Shown here: in pieces, positions 1-8,332 of the stretch
How the letters are laid out: every line of letters starts with the position of its first letter
Position numbering within the stretch: the stretch's first letter is position 1
Source: Brevibacterium sp. 239c
GTDB lineage: Bacteria > Actinomycetota > Actinomycetes > Actinomycetales > Brevibacteriaceae
Assembly (NCBI RefSeq): GCF_900169365.1
Contig: NZ_FXZH01000002.1
Span: 281,852 to 345,851, forward strand
DNA length: 64,000 nucleotides
Reading direction: 5' to 3'
Program-made: the position numbers and the translations under genes
The notes under the pieces: model-generated
Seen by the model: the letters and a program-made list of their open reading frames with translations, nothing else
Databases searched by the model: none
Told to the model about the DNA's origin: nothing

Positions 1-261
1 ATGTTCGGAGTTGCCGCGGCGCCCATCTTCGATCCGCAGCAGCAGGGACCGGACTTTGCTGACTTTATGATCTTCTTCAAGCCAGGAGACATCGTGAAAT
101 TCAGGTCGATCGAAGAGGCCGAATACTACGAGATTCAGGAACAGGTGGAGCAGGGTACCTTCTCCTTCAAACAGACTCCGGTGACCTTCGATCTGAAGCG
201 AGCTCTGGACGAGGGATCTGCCTACAACAACGTGCTCATGGAGGCGCTCAATGTCGATTGA
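1..261 (+). CDS. pxpB: 5-oxoprolinase subunit B, C-terminal fragment (gene starts before the window)
   Basis: This is the C-terminal part of a PxpB/KipI-type protein, cut by the left edge of the window, so the ATG at base 1 is probably internal. The text FKPGDIVKFRSIEEAEYYEI matches the closing segment of the family, in which a PGD.V.FRPI motif precedes the C terminus. With PxpC and PxpA the protein forms an ATP-dependent 5-oxoprolinase that opens cyclised glutamate. The stop codon overlaps the start of the downstream pxpC by 11 bases, which indicates translational coupling. No pxpA is visible here, and it would be expected upstream of the window. Confidence 0.8.
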   Translation: MFGVAAAPIFDPQQQGPDFADFMIFFKPGDIVKFRSIEEAEYYEIQEQVEQGTFSFKQTPVTFDLKRALDEGSAYNNVLMEALNVD

Positions 262-1219
262 AGTTCTCACACCAGGGTTGTCCACAACGGTCCAAGATCA
301 GGGGCGCTTCGGCTACTACAACGTGGGGCTTCCGCAAGGCGGTTCCTTGGACGCCTACTCTTCGCAGGCCGCGAATATGCTCGTGGCCAACACCGTCGAT
401 GAGGCCGTCCTCGAATGTGCGTACATGGGATCGAACCTCAGCTTCGATGCGGAATCTGTGATCGCTGTGACAGGCGCCGAGGTGAGCATCACGATCAATG
501 GTGAGTCGGCTCCCATGTGGGAGACTCTGACCGTTCCTTCTGGTGGAACAGTCGAATTCGGCATGATGACGCAGGGAGCACGGTTCTACATTGCGGTTCA
601 CGGTGGAATCGATGTGCCGGTTGTGCTCGGATCGCGCTCGACCTACCCGCTGGGCAGACTGGGTGGTTTCGACGGTCGAAAGCTCGAAGCCGGTGATGTT
701 CTGCCCGTCGGACCAGCCACCGCAGACTTGAATGCGGTGCCGCAGAAATCGGTGCCCGTCGAGGCACGTCCGGAGTTCTCGAAACAGCAGGAGCTGCGAG
801 TGCTCATGGGACTGTATGATTTTCGGCTGACCGACAAGGGCAAGAGGAACCTGGTCGAGGAAGAGTGGTCACTCACGCCTGTGGCGGATCGGGCAGGGCT
901 TCGGTACAAGGGCCCCGGAGTCGAATGGCGGGAGCGAGAGCAGCCCTTCGGTGCTGGTTCAGATCCGTCCAACATCGTCGACGCCGGCTATTCCGTCGGT
1001 TCGATTCAGATTCCTGGTGGTACGCAGCCGATCATTCTGCACCGAGATGCGGTGTCAGGAGGCGGATATGCCATGGTCGGCACCGTCATCAGCGCGGATA
1101 TGGATGTGGTCGCTCGGGCGACTCCCGGGACGGTCACCCGTTTCGTCGAGGTGACCATGGATGAGGCACTTGCGGCTCGCAAGGTGTACAAGGAGGCGCT
1201 GGCAAGCCTCTGGGCCTAG
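251..1219 (+). CDS. pxpC: 5-oxoprolinase subunit C (biotin-dependent carboxyltransferase-like family)
   Basis: A 322-residue protein of the PxpC/KipA (allophanate hydrolase subunit 2) family, of normal length. The N terminus carries the family signature: TTVQDQGR at about residues 11-18 and LPQGGSLD at about 25-32. The second half has GSIQIPGGTQPIILHRDAVS, the cyclophilin-like core of this family. It acts with PxpB to hydrolyse 5-oxoproline to glutamate in the cytoplasm. It overlaps pxpB and is the last gene of its operon, converging on the phosphonate operon. A urea-amidolyase role is less likely because there is no carboxylase next to it. Confidence 0.85.
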   Translation: MSIEVLTPGLSTTVQDQGRFGYYNVGLPQGGSLDAYSSQAANMLVANTVDEAVLECAYMGSNLSFDAESVIAVTGAEVSITINGESAPMWETLTVPSGGTVEFGMMTQGARFYIAVHGGIDVPVVLGSRSTYPLGRLGGFDGRKLEAGDVLPVGPATADLNAVPQKSVPVEARPEFSKQQELRVLMGLYDFRLTDKGKRNLVEEEWSLTPVADRAGLRYKGPGVEWREREQPFGAGSDPSNIVDAGYSVGSIQIPGGTQPIILHRDAVSGGGYAMVGTVISADMDVVARATPGTVTRFVEVTMDEALAARKVYKEALASLWA

Positions 1220-1255
1220 ACGAGTCGCTCTCGTCGCTGGATTCTGAATGTGAAT

Positions 1256-1309
1256 ACTCATGTGACCTGTCGAACTCGGACTTCCCCTGGTTCGACAGGT
1301 CACATGAGT
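1256..1309. terminator. Perfect 20-bp inverted repeat between convergent genes
   Basis: ACTCATGTGACCTGTCGAAC (1256-1275) and its exact reverse complement (1290-1309) are separated by 14 bases. It lies between the 3' ends of pxpC (+) and the alcohol dehydrogenase gene (-), touching the latter's stop codon. There is no clear T-tract on either side, so it is a bidirectional terminator-like hairpin rather than a textbook intrinsic terminator. Confidence 0.7.
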
Positions 1310-2428
1310 TCACTGCCCGATCTTCACCACGGTTCGCAGCCCCGGACTCGGCTCTGCAAACTCCTGAGCCAGTTCGGCCAGTTCGATCGGGCCGCCGAGG
1401 ATGTTCTCCCACGGCATGTTCCCGCCGTCAGCAGCCAGGAAGTCGACGGCTTCCTGCAGGTGGTGGGGTTCGAAGTTGTGTACACCGGTGATGGTGCGCC
1501 AACCTCGCACGAGCTGTTCGGGGCTGATCTCGATGTTCGGCCCCGGGCTCACGCTTCCGGCGAGAACTGCGGTACCGCCGATTCCCAGGCTGGCAACACA
1601 GGTCTCTACGCCCGAGGTGGTGCCGGAGAGCTCGAGAGCAACATCGGCATCCGCAGGCATCTCCTCTTCCACGATCGTGCTCGCTCCGGCGAAGAGAGCA
1701 AGGTCCTGGCGCCGCGGCGTCGGGTCAAAGGCGAGCACCTCGGCGGCGCCGCGGGACTGGGAGGCAGCTACCGCGGTGAGCCCCAGCATCCCCAGACCGT
1801 TGACGAACACACGCTTTCCCTTCAGATCTCCCGCGGCCTCCACCATCGCCATGACGGTCGCGACGGCGCACCCTGCCGTGGCGGCCACGGCGTCGGGCAC
1901 CGAATCCGGCACCGGGACGATTGCCACGCCGGCAGGAAGGTGGATGTGTGAGGCGTAGGTGCCGGACAAGGCCCAGCCGCTGTCGGTGGATTCGTGACCG
2001 ACCTTGGCCACCGACTGACATTTTGCGCTGAGTCCGCGCCTGCAGTTCTCGCACTTCCCGCAGACCGAGGTGACCGAGAAGACCACGCGCTGTCCGAGCG
2101 CGATCCCACCCCGCGAATCCTCGACCACGCCGACACCCTCGTGTCCGAGCACCGAGGGGTATGCTCCGGGGCGACGCCCGCGCACGGTGTGCCTATCTGA
2201 GCCGCAGACGGTAGCGGTGGTCAGCCGGATGAGGCTCTCACCCTCGGCCAGTTCCTGGAGGACGAAGGGCTGAGTCTCGAACTGATCACCACCGAGCCAG
2301 ACGACGGCCTGGGCTGTCTCCGCGGGGCCCTCAGCATCCGCCGAGGCCTTCGTACCCGCCGAGGTATCGGCCGGGGAAGCCTCATCCTGAGACTGTGGCT
2401 GAACCCGCGTCTGAACCTGCGCCGTCAC
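1310..2428 (-). CDS. Zinc-binding alcohol dehydrogenase of the phosphonate-catabolism group
   Basis: A 372-residue medium-chain dehydrogenase. The catalytic zinc region is TVCGSDRHT followed by GHEG, the structural zinc lobe is CGKCENCRRGLSAKC with four cysteines, and a Rossmann segment follows (VFVNGLGMLGLTA). It is last in the phosphonate operon, and its ATG overlaps the stop of the HAD hydrolase gene by four bases (ATGA). Dehydrogenases of this group recur with phosphonate genes (the family provisionally called HpnZ). Here it would logically handle acetaldehyde or another aldehyde released after C-P cleavage; that substrate is inferred. The N-terminal 30 residues are rich in Gln, Ala and Thr and may not all be needed. 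Confidence 0.85.
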   Translation of the reverse strand: MTAQVQTRVQPQSQDEASPADTSAGTKASADAEGPAETAQAVVWLGGDQFETQPFVLQELAEGESLIRLTTATVCGSDRHTVRGRRPGAYPSVLGHEGVGVVEDSRGGIALGQRVVFSVTSVCGKCENCRRGLSAKCQSVAKVGHESTDSGWALSGTYASHIHLPAGVAIVPVPDSVPDAVAATAGCAVATVMAMVEAAGDLKGKRVFVNGLGMLGLTAVAASQSRGAAEVLAFDPTPRRQDLALFAGASTIVEEEMPADADVALELSGTTSGVETCVASLGIGGTAVLAGSVSPGPNIEISPEQLVRGWRTITGVHNFEPHHLQEAVDFLAADGGNMPWENILGGPIELAELAQEFAEPSPGLRTVVKIGQ

Positions 2429-3126
2429 TGGTTCACCGGAACTGAGGCTGCAATCGGCAGGTCGGCCAGAGCATCGGGGAGCACCGCAACGGACTCGAGC
2501 ACCAGGTGCGCACCCTCGGCCTCGAAATCGTCCCTGCTCAGGTGCCCGGTGAGCACACCCACCGAGGCCACACCGGCGCGCAGGGCCGACTGCACATCCG
2601 CCGAGGTGTCGCCGACGCTGACGACGGCCGCCGTGTCCTCGACACCGAGTTTTTCCATGACGGTCTCGATCATGTGAGGTGCTGGCCGCCCGGCCTCGAC
2701 CTCATCACCACAGGACGAAGCGTCGAAGGTCTCGCTTTGCTTCCATCCCATGGATGCGAAGATGAGATCGGCGATCTCCCGAGCGAACCCAGTCGTCAGT
2801 CCGACCTTGATGCCCTGCTCGCGCAGGGTCGTCAGCGCCTCTTCGATGCCGGGCAGCGGCTTCGGCGGATTGTCGGTATAGGTGCGGCGCAGCTCCTGCC
2901 GGAACCATTCCCAGGCCCGCTCATGAAGCTCTGCATCGACTTCGACCCCGCCGAGGCGGAGCAGATTTTCGATCGCCCACTTCTTCTCCGTGCCCATCCA
3001 CTTCTGGAACACCTCGTCCGAGTAGTCCGCACCTTCACGTTCCGTGGCCTCCCGCAGAACACGGTAGACCTCGTCTCGGTCGTCGATGGTGGTGCTGGCC
3101 ATGTCGAAGATGGCGAGTTCAATCAT
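2425..3126 (-). CDS. Phosphonatase-like HAD hydrolase (phosphonoacetaldehyde hydrolase type)
   Basis: A 233-residue HAD hydrolase. Motif I reads FDMASTTIDD, with Asp8 as nucleophile and Ala10 where most HAD phosphatases have a second Asp; Ala at this place is the PhnX pattern. The cap segment MGTEKKWAIENLL puts Lys48 where PhnX has the Lys that forms a Schiff base with phosphonoacetaldehyde. Later motifs are TTGFARE and SVGDTSADVQSA. The predicted reaction is phosphonoacetaldehyde to acetaldehyde plus phosphate. A strong AAGGAG site precedes the ATG. It belongs to the shorter PhnX-like family (HAD-only sequence name TIGR03351) that travels with the FAD oxidase found upstream. Confidence 0.85.
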   Translation of the reverse strand: MIELAIFDMASTTIDDRDEVYRVLREATEREGADYSDEVFQKWMGTEKKWAIENLLRLGGVEVDAELHERAWEWFRQELRRTYTDNPPKPLPGIEEALTTLREQGIKVGLTTGFAREIADLIFASMGWKQSETFDASSCGDEVEAGRPAPHMIETVMEKLGVEDTAAVVSVGDTSADVQSALRAGVASVGVLTGHLSRDDFEAEGAHLVLESVAVLPDALADLPIAASVPVNQ

Positions 3127-3153
3127 GATGTTTCTCCTTCTATCTGGAACACA

Positions 3154-3225
3154 GTGTGTGGGTTATCAGGAACAGGGTGTGTGAGGCCGAAGTGTGTGGA
3201 ATAGGGGTATGCAATCGGTTGTGTG
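3154..3225. repeat. Four GTGTG(TG) motifs in the gap between phnE and the HAD gene
   Basis: GTGTGTG occurs at 3154-3160, 3177-3183 and 3192-3198, and GTGTG at 3221-3225. On the coding (-) strand these are CACAC runs ahead of the HAD gene. This is the longest gap inside the phosphonate operon. It could be an mRNA processing or protein-binding region, or simple low-complexity sequence. Confidence 0.35.
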
Positions 3226-3239
3226 AAATGGCCTGGACG

Positions 3240-4919
3240 TCAGCGAACGACCCTGCGCAGCCACATCGACAGTGCTTCGACTGCGAGGACGACAGCGACC
3301 ATGAGGATGAGCACCATGGTGACGACGTCGAACTGGTTGACCCGTGAGGCGTTGAGCAGCAGGAATCCGATGCCTCCGGCACCGACGACTCCGAGCAGCG
3401 TGGCCGAGCGGATGTTGTTGTCCAGCAGATACATCGTGTGGGCAACGAAGGCCGGGGCCGCCTGGCGCAGCGTGGCGGAGAAGAACACCTGGGCGTCACT
3501 GGCACCGGTGGCCCGCATCGCTTCCTGCACCTGGGTGTCGGTCTCCTCCAGGGAATCGGCGATGAGCTTCGAGAGCAGGCCGATCGCGCCGATCGACAGA
3601 GCCAGCGTTCCTGCAACCTCACCCAGGCCGGAGATGACGACGAAGATGATCGCGAGGATCAGCTCGGGAATGCCGCGCACAATAACGATGACCACGCGAA
3701 AAGTCTGGTGCACATAGGCATTCGCCACGACATTGCGGGCGGCGAGGATGCCGATCGGCAAGGCCAGAACGGCGCCGATGAGAGTGGCCGCGAGCGAGAT
3801 CTGAACGGTGACCAGCAGCTGTTCGAAGAGGTTGGACATGGACTCGCCGGACGAAGGTGGGAAGAACAGCGCCAAGGTCTTCGGCAGGTCGAGAAGCCCC
3901 TGCATGAGCGCCGACCAGGACACATCCACGCGCCACAGGGCCGTAACGGTGAAGACCGCGATCAGTACGACAGAGAGGAAGCGTTTGAGGCGGGCCGAAC
4001 TCCACGGAGGTGTCAGGTGGAGATCGTTGACCCCGGGCTCGCGGCCGTGGTTGAGCAGGCGATCGACCCACGTGCCGCCGGTGATCCTCTGCCCGGCTGA
4101 CTTCATCAGCGCAGCGCGGATAGCGCCGGAGAGGAGTTCGATGCCGATGCACAGGAGCAGGACGAGCACCGCGAGAGCCATGCCCCGCTGATAGTCCAGC
4201 GTGCGCAGGGAATCAGCGATCGCCAGACCGATGCCTCCGACACCGACGTAACCCAGCAGCACAGAAGTGCGCAGATTGATGTCGAAGCGGTGCAGGGCCG
4301 TCGCGATGAGCTGGGGCATCAGCGTCTGGGGGATGGCCGCCATGATCTGCTGAGCACGGCTGCCGCCGAGGGATTCCACGGATTCGCGGGGGCCGTCGTC
4401 GAGTTCCTCGATAGCATCGGCGTAGAGCTTGGCGATCATGCCCACCGAATGGATGCCCATGGCGATGATGCCGGCAGTGGCTCCGAGGCCGAACATGCGC
4501 AGGAAGATGATCGCGAGCACCAGGTCAGGTACTGCACGTGCCAGCACCGTCAGCCCACGAGCGATCCACTGCGAGGTGACTCCCCAGCGAGTGGCTCGGG
4601 CAGCGGCCAGGGCCACCGGGATGGACAGGGCAGCCGAAAGCAGAGTCGCGAGGAAGACGATCGCCAAGGTCTCGAACACCAACGACAGGGTCTCTGCCAA
4701 CGGTGGGAAGTCGAGAGGGAACATGCGGGCGAAGAAGTCTGCCGCATTGTCGACGGAATCGACGATCGTGCCGATATCGATGCCCAGTGCGCCGACGGAC
4801 CAGACGCCGCAGATGACCAAGGCGATCATCACGATCGTGGCGGCGATGCGCGACCCGGCCGGACGTGGACGTGCCGGCGCCTCGCGAACCTCGGATGGGG
4901 CCTCGATGAGGGTGGACAT
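3240..4919 (-). CDS. phnE: Phosphonate ABC transporter permease, two PhnE domains fused
   Basis: A 559-residue membrane protein, about twice the usual PhnE length. Two permease halves can be read: about residues 20-270 and about 310-559. Each ends with the same type of motif, NLRTSVLLGYVGVGGIGLAI in the first and NIRSATLLGVVGAGGIGFLL in the second, and each has an EAA-like cytoplasmic loop (ESVESLGGSRAQQIMAAIPQ; QEAMRATGASDAQVFFSATL). It would form the whole membrane channel for PhnC and PhnD in the inner membrane. Its ATG overlaps the phnC stop by one base (TGATG). Confidence 0.93.
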   Translation of the reverse strand: MSTLIEAPSEVREAPARPRPAGSRIAATIVMIALVICGVWSVGALGIDIGTIVDSVDNAADFFARMFPLDFPPLAETLSLVFETLAIVFLATLLSAALSIPVALAAARATRWGVTSQWIARGLTVLARAVPDLVLAIIFLRMFGLGATAGIIAMGIHSVGMIAKLYADAIEELDDGPRESVESLGGSRAQQIMAAIPQTLMPQLIATALHRFDINLRTSVLLGYVGVGGIGLAIADSLRTLDYQRGMALAVLVLLLCIGIELLSGAIRAALMKSAGQRITGGTWVDRLLNHGREPGVNDLHLTPPWSSARLKRFLSVVLIAVFTVTALWRVDVSWSALMQGLLDLPKTLALFFPPSSGESMSNLFEQLLVTVQISLAATLIGAVLALPIGILAARNVVANAYVHQTFRVVIVIVRGIPELILAIIFVVISGLGEVAGTLALSIGAIGLLSKLIADSLEETDTQVQEAMRATGASDAQVFFSATLRQAAPAFVAHTMYLLDNNIRSATLLGVVGAGGIGFLLLNASRVNQFDVVTMVLILMVAVVLAVEALSMWLRRVVR

Positions 4920-5815
4920 CAGCGGGTGACACCACTCGACATCGGGGTGCGCACAACACCGGTGGCGGTCGTCGCGGAACCGGGCCCAGCCTCGGCGATG
5001 TCCATGCCGGAGACGCTCGAATAGATCGTCGACGCTTCCTCGGCGCTCAGGCCCTGGGTTGTGCGGTCGAGAACCGCCTGACCGCTGCGCAGCCCGATGA
5101 TCCGATCGGCGAAGTCGATGGCGAGCTGAACCTGGTGAAGTGAGGCGATGACCGTGAGATCGTCCTCCTCGGCGATCTGGCGCAGCAGGTTGATCACGTC
5201 GAGTGCGGAGACCGGATCGAGAGAGGCCACAGGCTCATCGGCCAGCAGCACCGTGGGGTGCTGCATGAGCGCCCTGGCGATGGCCACGCGCTGCTGCTGA
5301 CCTCCCGACAGCGTGTCCGCACGCTGGTAGGCGCGATCGGCCAGGCCGACGCGGTCGAGCTTTTCGATGGCTTCCCGGCGCACGGACTTCGGGTACATCA
5401 TCAGCGAGATGCGCGGTCCCTTCAACGAGCCGAGCTGTCCTGCGCAGACGTTCTCCAGCACAGACATCGGACCGACGAGGTTGAAGGATTGGAAGATCAC
5501 GCCGATGTTGCGGCGCAGCTCCCGTAGCCCTCGTTTCCCGACCGAGCCCACGTCCTGGCCCAGGACACGCACCGTGCCCGAGGTGGGGGTGTGCAGACCG
5601 TTGATGTGGCGCAGCAACGTCGACTTACCCGATCCCGACAGGCCGAGCAGAACGGTGACCCTGCCGGTGCGGAACCCGATATTGACGTCATCGAGTCCGA
5701 GGGCTCCACCGCCGAAATCCTTGGTCACGTGGTCGAGCTGGACCGAGTAGATATCGTCGATCTCTCGCTGGAGCTCAGCGGTCTTGGTGCTGGTGGTGTG
5801 TCGATGGATGCTCAT
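4919..5815 (-). CDS. phnC: Phosphonate ABC transporter ATP-binding protein
   Basis: A 298-residue ABC ATPase with Walker A GLSGSGKST, Q-loop region IFQSFNLV, signature LSGGQQQRVAIARAL and Walker B VLLADEPVASLDP. It energises phosphonate uptake through PhnE. AGGAGAA sits seven bases before the ATG. It has about 25 extra residues before the nucleotide-binding domain and a long Thr/Ser-rich tail, both dispensable to the fold. The assignment to PhnC rather than another importer rests on the fused PhnE and the PhnD on either side. Confidence 0.93.
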   Translation of the reverse strand: MSIHRHTTSTKTAELQREIDDIYSVQLDHVTKDFGGGALGLDDVNIGFRTGRVTVLLGLSGSGKSTLLRHINGLHTPTSGTVRVLGQDVGSVGKRGLRELRRNIGVIFQSFNLVGPMSVLENVCAGQLGSLKGPRISLMMYPKSVRREAIEKLDRVGLADRAYQRADTLSGGQQQRVAIARALMQHPTVLLADEPVASLDPVSALDVINLLRQIAEEDDLTVIASLHQVQLAIDFADRIIGLRSGQAVLDRTTQGLSAEEASTIYSSVSGMDIAEAGPGSATTATGVVRTPMSSGVTR

Positions 5816-5826
5816 GGGTGCTTCTC

Positions 5827-6798
5827 CTAGCCGATGCTCTTGCAGGCGTCTGCCTTGGTGGCGTCGCAGATGTCGCGGATGGAATCGAAGTCGGAGTCGT
5901 CGACCTCGGCGTAGCCGTATTCGATCTCTTCGGGCAGGACGCAGTCATCTTCGGAGGAGCAGACGCCGGCGTCGATCATCGCTGGGATGTTGGCCTTTTC
6001 GCGCAGAACAGTGGTGATCTGCTTGGCCAGCTCGGGATCGAGGGATTCGTTGTTGACTGCAATGGGGTCCTCGGTGATCGGGTCGGATTCCCACACGGCC
6101 TCCAGGCTGCCCGCCTTCACCTGGTCGGAGTCTTCAAGTGTCTTCAGCATGGTGTCGTGGGCGAAGGCCGCATCGCATTCCCCGGAGTCCAGAGACAGCA
6201 GCGAGGCGTCATGGCCACCGGTCAGCGTCTGCTTCATGTCCTTGTCCATGTCGAGGCCCTCGTCCATGATTCCCTTCATCGGCACGAGGTAGCCCGAGGT
6301 GGAGGCCTTGTCGACGAAGCAGACGTTCTTGCCCTTGAGGTCGCTCAGACCTTTGATGCCCGAGCCCTTCTTGGCATAGGCAAGCGAGGTGTAGGCCGGG
6401 GCCTTGTCGGCGTCGTGAGTCGGAGCCGCGGCAGCGTCCATGTCGATGCCGGAGTCTTTGGCGATGACATAGGCGAAGGGGCCGAATGAGGCCGCATCGA
6501 TCTGGCCGGCTCGCATCCCTTCGATCACCGCCGCGTAATCGGAGGCGTTCTCGAACTCAACCTTCTTACCGGTCTCCTCTTCCAACAGAGCTGTGACATC
6601 GTCGAAGGATGATTCCAGAGTGGAGGAGGACTCGGCCGGGACTGCGGCGAAGGTGATGGTGTCGTCATCGCCGCCGGCCGAGCCGCAGGCGGCGAGCAGG
6701 GGAAGTGCGAGTGCTGCGGCCGTGAGAGACCGGACGGTGCGGGCACGCGCAGTGCGAGATCGGATCGGACGGGCGCCGAAGCGTGGGAACAGAGCCAT
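5827..6798 (-). CDS. phnD: Phosphonate ABC transporter substrate-binding lipoprotein
   Basis: A lipoprotein of about 323 residues. The start at 6798 (MALFPRF) was chosen because AAAGG precedes it and it gives a compact signal peptide; a longer frame opens at 6891 but would overlap the upstream oxidase. The lipobox is LPLLAAC. The mature part has the PhnD pattern TFAAVPAE...SSTLESS, EGMRAGQIDAASFGPFAYV, and GKNVCFVDKASTSGYLVP. It binds phosphonate outside the membrane and hands it to PhnE. A GTCTATAC operator-like site lies in the gap just upstream. Confidence 0.92.
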   Translation of the reverse strand: MALFPRFGARPIRSRTARARTVRSLTAAALALPLLAACGSAGGDDDTITFAAVPAESSSTLESSFDDVTALLEEETGKKVEFENASDYAAVIEGMRAGQIDAASFGPFAYVIAKDSGIDMDAAAAPTHDADKAPAYTSLAYAKKGSGIKGLSDLKGKNVCFVDKASTSGYLVPMKGIMDEGLDMDKDMKQTLTGGHDASLLSLDSGECDAAFAHDTMLKTLEDSDQVKAGSLEAVWESDPITEDPIAVNNESLDPELAKQITTVLREKANIPAMIDAGVCSSEDDCVLPEEIEYGYAEVDDSDFDSIRDICDATKADACKSIG

Positions 6799-6865
6799 GG
6801 GCGGCTTGCCTTTCGAGTGGTCGGGGTGATCGTTTGGTTTCATTCTTCGACAACCCGAAACGACA

Positions 6866-6875
6866 TGTCTATACA
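6866..6875. promoter_or_regulatory. GntR/HutC-type operator candidate before phnD
   Basis: TGTCTATACA fits the GTnTAnAC pattern bound by HutC/PhnF-type GntR regulators and agrees at 8 of 10 positions with TGTATGTACA at 8148-8157. It lies in the 90-base gap between the oxidase stop and the phnD start, so it could drive or repress a second transcript starting at phnD. Confidence 0.55.
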
Positions 6876-6887
6876 ATTCGCGCCTGT

Positions 6888-8108
6888 TCATCGGGCGGAC
6901 ATGACAACTTCATCGGCGGTTGGGGTGCTCGTCGTGAATGTGGCTGGCGTCTCAGCGAGAGGTTCGGATTCTGCGGACGCTCCAGTTCCGGCACCACTGT
7001 CGAGTGGGAGGTCGTTGAGGATGCGTCCTGCGATGCCGAATGACAGGGTCATTCCCACCCCCGAGGTGACCGCGGCGACCGTTGTCTGGTCGTCGGGGCG
7101 CTCAAGGATGAGATTGGTGTTGGTGCTGTTCGTGTACTGCCCGAGCCAGCGCTGGAGAACGACAGGTTCCTCGATGCCCAGGAGGGTGGTGGCCCTGTCC
7201 AGCAGGAGGTTCGCGATGCCTTCGTCGATGAAGGGCTCGGGGCTTAAGTCATACGCGTGCGAGTCCCCGATGAGCAGTCCGCCCGGTATGTCGGTGACCA
7301 TGAGATTGGCGATCGCGTCGACGAGTTCCGGCTCACGCTGGGCGAGATCCTCACGCAGGGCGGCGGCTCCCGGCATCGCGGCGAAGCCGTCGTAGCGGGC
7401 CATTGAGGTGCCTGTGAACATTGCGAACCCAGAGGGCAGGTGCTGCGGGCGGTCGATGAGCGACATGACCAGGGTGCAGATCCGCACCTCATGGGCGTCG
7501 GCGATGGCGGGAAACAGGGCGGACAGGCCAAGGCCGGGGCATGCGACGACCTGATCGGCGTGGAAGTCCCCGCGGTTGGTGGACACGGTGCCTCCGGCCA
7601 CCTCGGTGACGGTGGTGCTCCAACCGAACTCGACGCCCTCGCGGGCCAGCCACGTCGCGAGCGCAGGTGCGGCCTCACGCGGGTTCACGCGCATGTCCAG
7701 GGGCAGGTGAGCCCCGCCGATGGCGTGAAGATCAGGATTGCCGATGGCGTCGGCGACCTCCCCGGCATCGAGCATCTGCACCTGATCCGAGCCTCGGTGG
7801 GCGGCGAATTCCTGCAGGATGTGAAGCTCGGGCTCGGTCATGGCGGGGGCGAATGTGCCGGTTTCGGCGGCCCAGATCCCGGTTGCTGCGGCAGCTTCCT
7901 GCCAGCCGGCACGAGATGCCATGGCTAAGGGTTGGATTTCATCGGCCTGCCCGGTGAAGCAGGCGTGACCGAAGTTCTGGATGGAGGAGCCGACAGGTCG
8001 CGCAGAGCGGTCGATGATGCGGACGGTACGGCCCTGTCGGTATGCGAGGAATGCGGTGGCCAGGCCCAGGATTCCTGAGCCGACGATGATGAGATCAGTT
8101 TTCGGCAT
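6888..8108 (-). CDS. FAD-dependent oxidoreductase associated with phosphonate use (aminoalkylphosphonate oxidase type)
   Basis: A 406-residue DAO-fold flavoprotein with an N-terminal FAD site (LIIVGSGILGLATAFLA) and a family-typical FGHACFTGQA loop. It matches the phosphonate-linked FAD oxidase family provisionally called HpnW (TIGR03364). Members of this type (PbfC) oxidise 2-aminoethylphosphonate or its N-methyl derivative to phosphonoacetaldehyde. No phnW transaminase is present, so this enzyme probably supplies the aldehyde for the HAD hydrolase in the same operon. It is first in the operon, faces the GntR gene, and has GGATGGGG before its ATG. The exact substrate is inferred from context. 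Confidence 0.82.
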   Translation of the reverse strand: MPKTDLIIVGSGILGLATAFLAYRQGRTVRIIDRSARPVGSSIQNFGHACFTGQADEIQPLAMASRAGWQEAAAATGIWAAETGTFAPAMTEPELHILQEFAAHRGSDQVQMLDAGEVADAIGNPDLHAIGGAHLPLDMRVNPREAAPALATWLAREGVEFGWSTTVTEVAGGTVSTNRGDFHADQVVACPGLGLSALFPAIADAHEVRICTLVMSLIDRPQHLPSGFAMFTGTSMARYDGFAAMPGAAALREDLAQREPELVDAIANLMVTDIPGGLLIGDSHAYDLSPEPFIDEGIANLLLDRATTLLGIEEPVVLQRWLGQYTNSTNTNLILERPDDQTTVAAVTSGVGMTLSFGIAGRILNDLPLDSGAGTGASAESEPLAETPATFTTSTPTADEVVMSAR

Positions 8109-8142
8109 GTCCCCATCCTGTCCGCTTGTTGCCGTACGCTGA

Positions 8143-8157
8143 GTACATGTATGTACA
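8143..8157. promoter_or_regulatory. Inverted repeat in the divergent oxidase/gntR promoter region
   Basis: GTACATGTATGTAC (8143-8156) has perfect 6-bp arms around a 2-bp centre and contains TGTATGTACA (8148-8157), the second copy of the site seen before phnD. It sits 35-50 bases upstream of the oxidase start, a good place for repression of the phosphonate operon by the divergent GntR protein. Confidence 0.6.
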
Positions 8158-8258
8158 AGTTCGGTGATTGTTCACCTGAAGTTGACGTTGTTCCCTGCGG
8201 GCGGCGTTCCCGGTTCATCCGAGACGGATAGGAAGTAGGAGATGCCGCCGCCCGAGCA

Positions 8259-8286
8259 GCACAGCAATACAGGCACAGCAATACAG
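8259..8286. repeat. Tandem 14-bp direct repeat upstream of gntR
   Basis: GCACAGCAATACAG occurs twice back to back (8259-8272 and 8273-8286). Its core ACAGCAATAC occurs a third time inside the regulator gene (8353-8362). The tandem copies lie just before the candidate start codons at 8297 and 8333, so they may be a regulator site or a recent slippage duplication. Confidence 0.7.
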
Positions 8287-8332
8287 TTGGAAGCACTTGT
8301 CCTCATCCCCGACGCAGACGAGACCTGTACAG

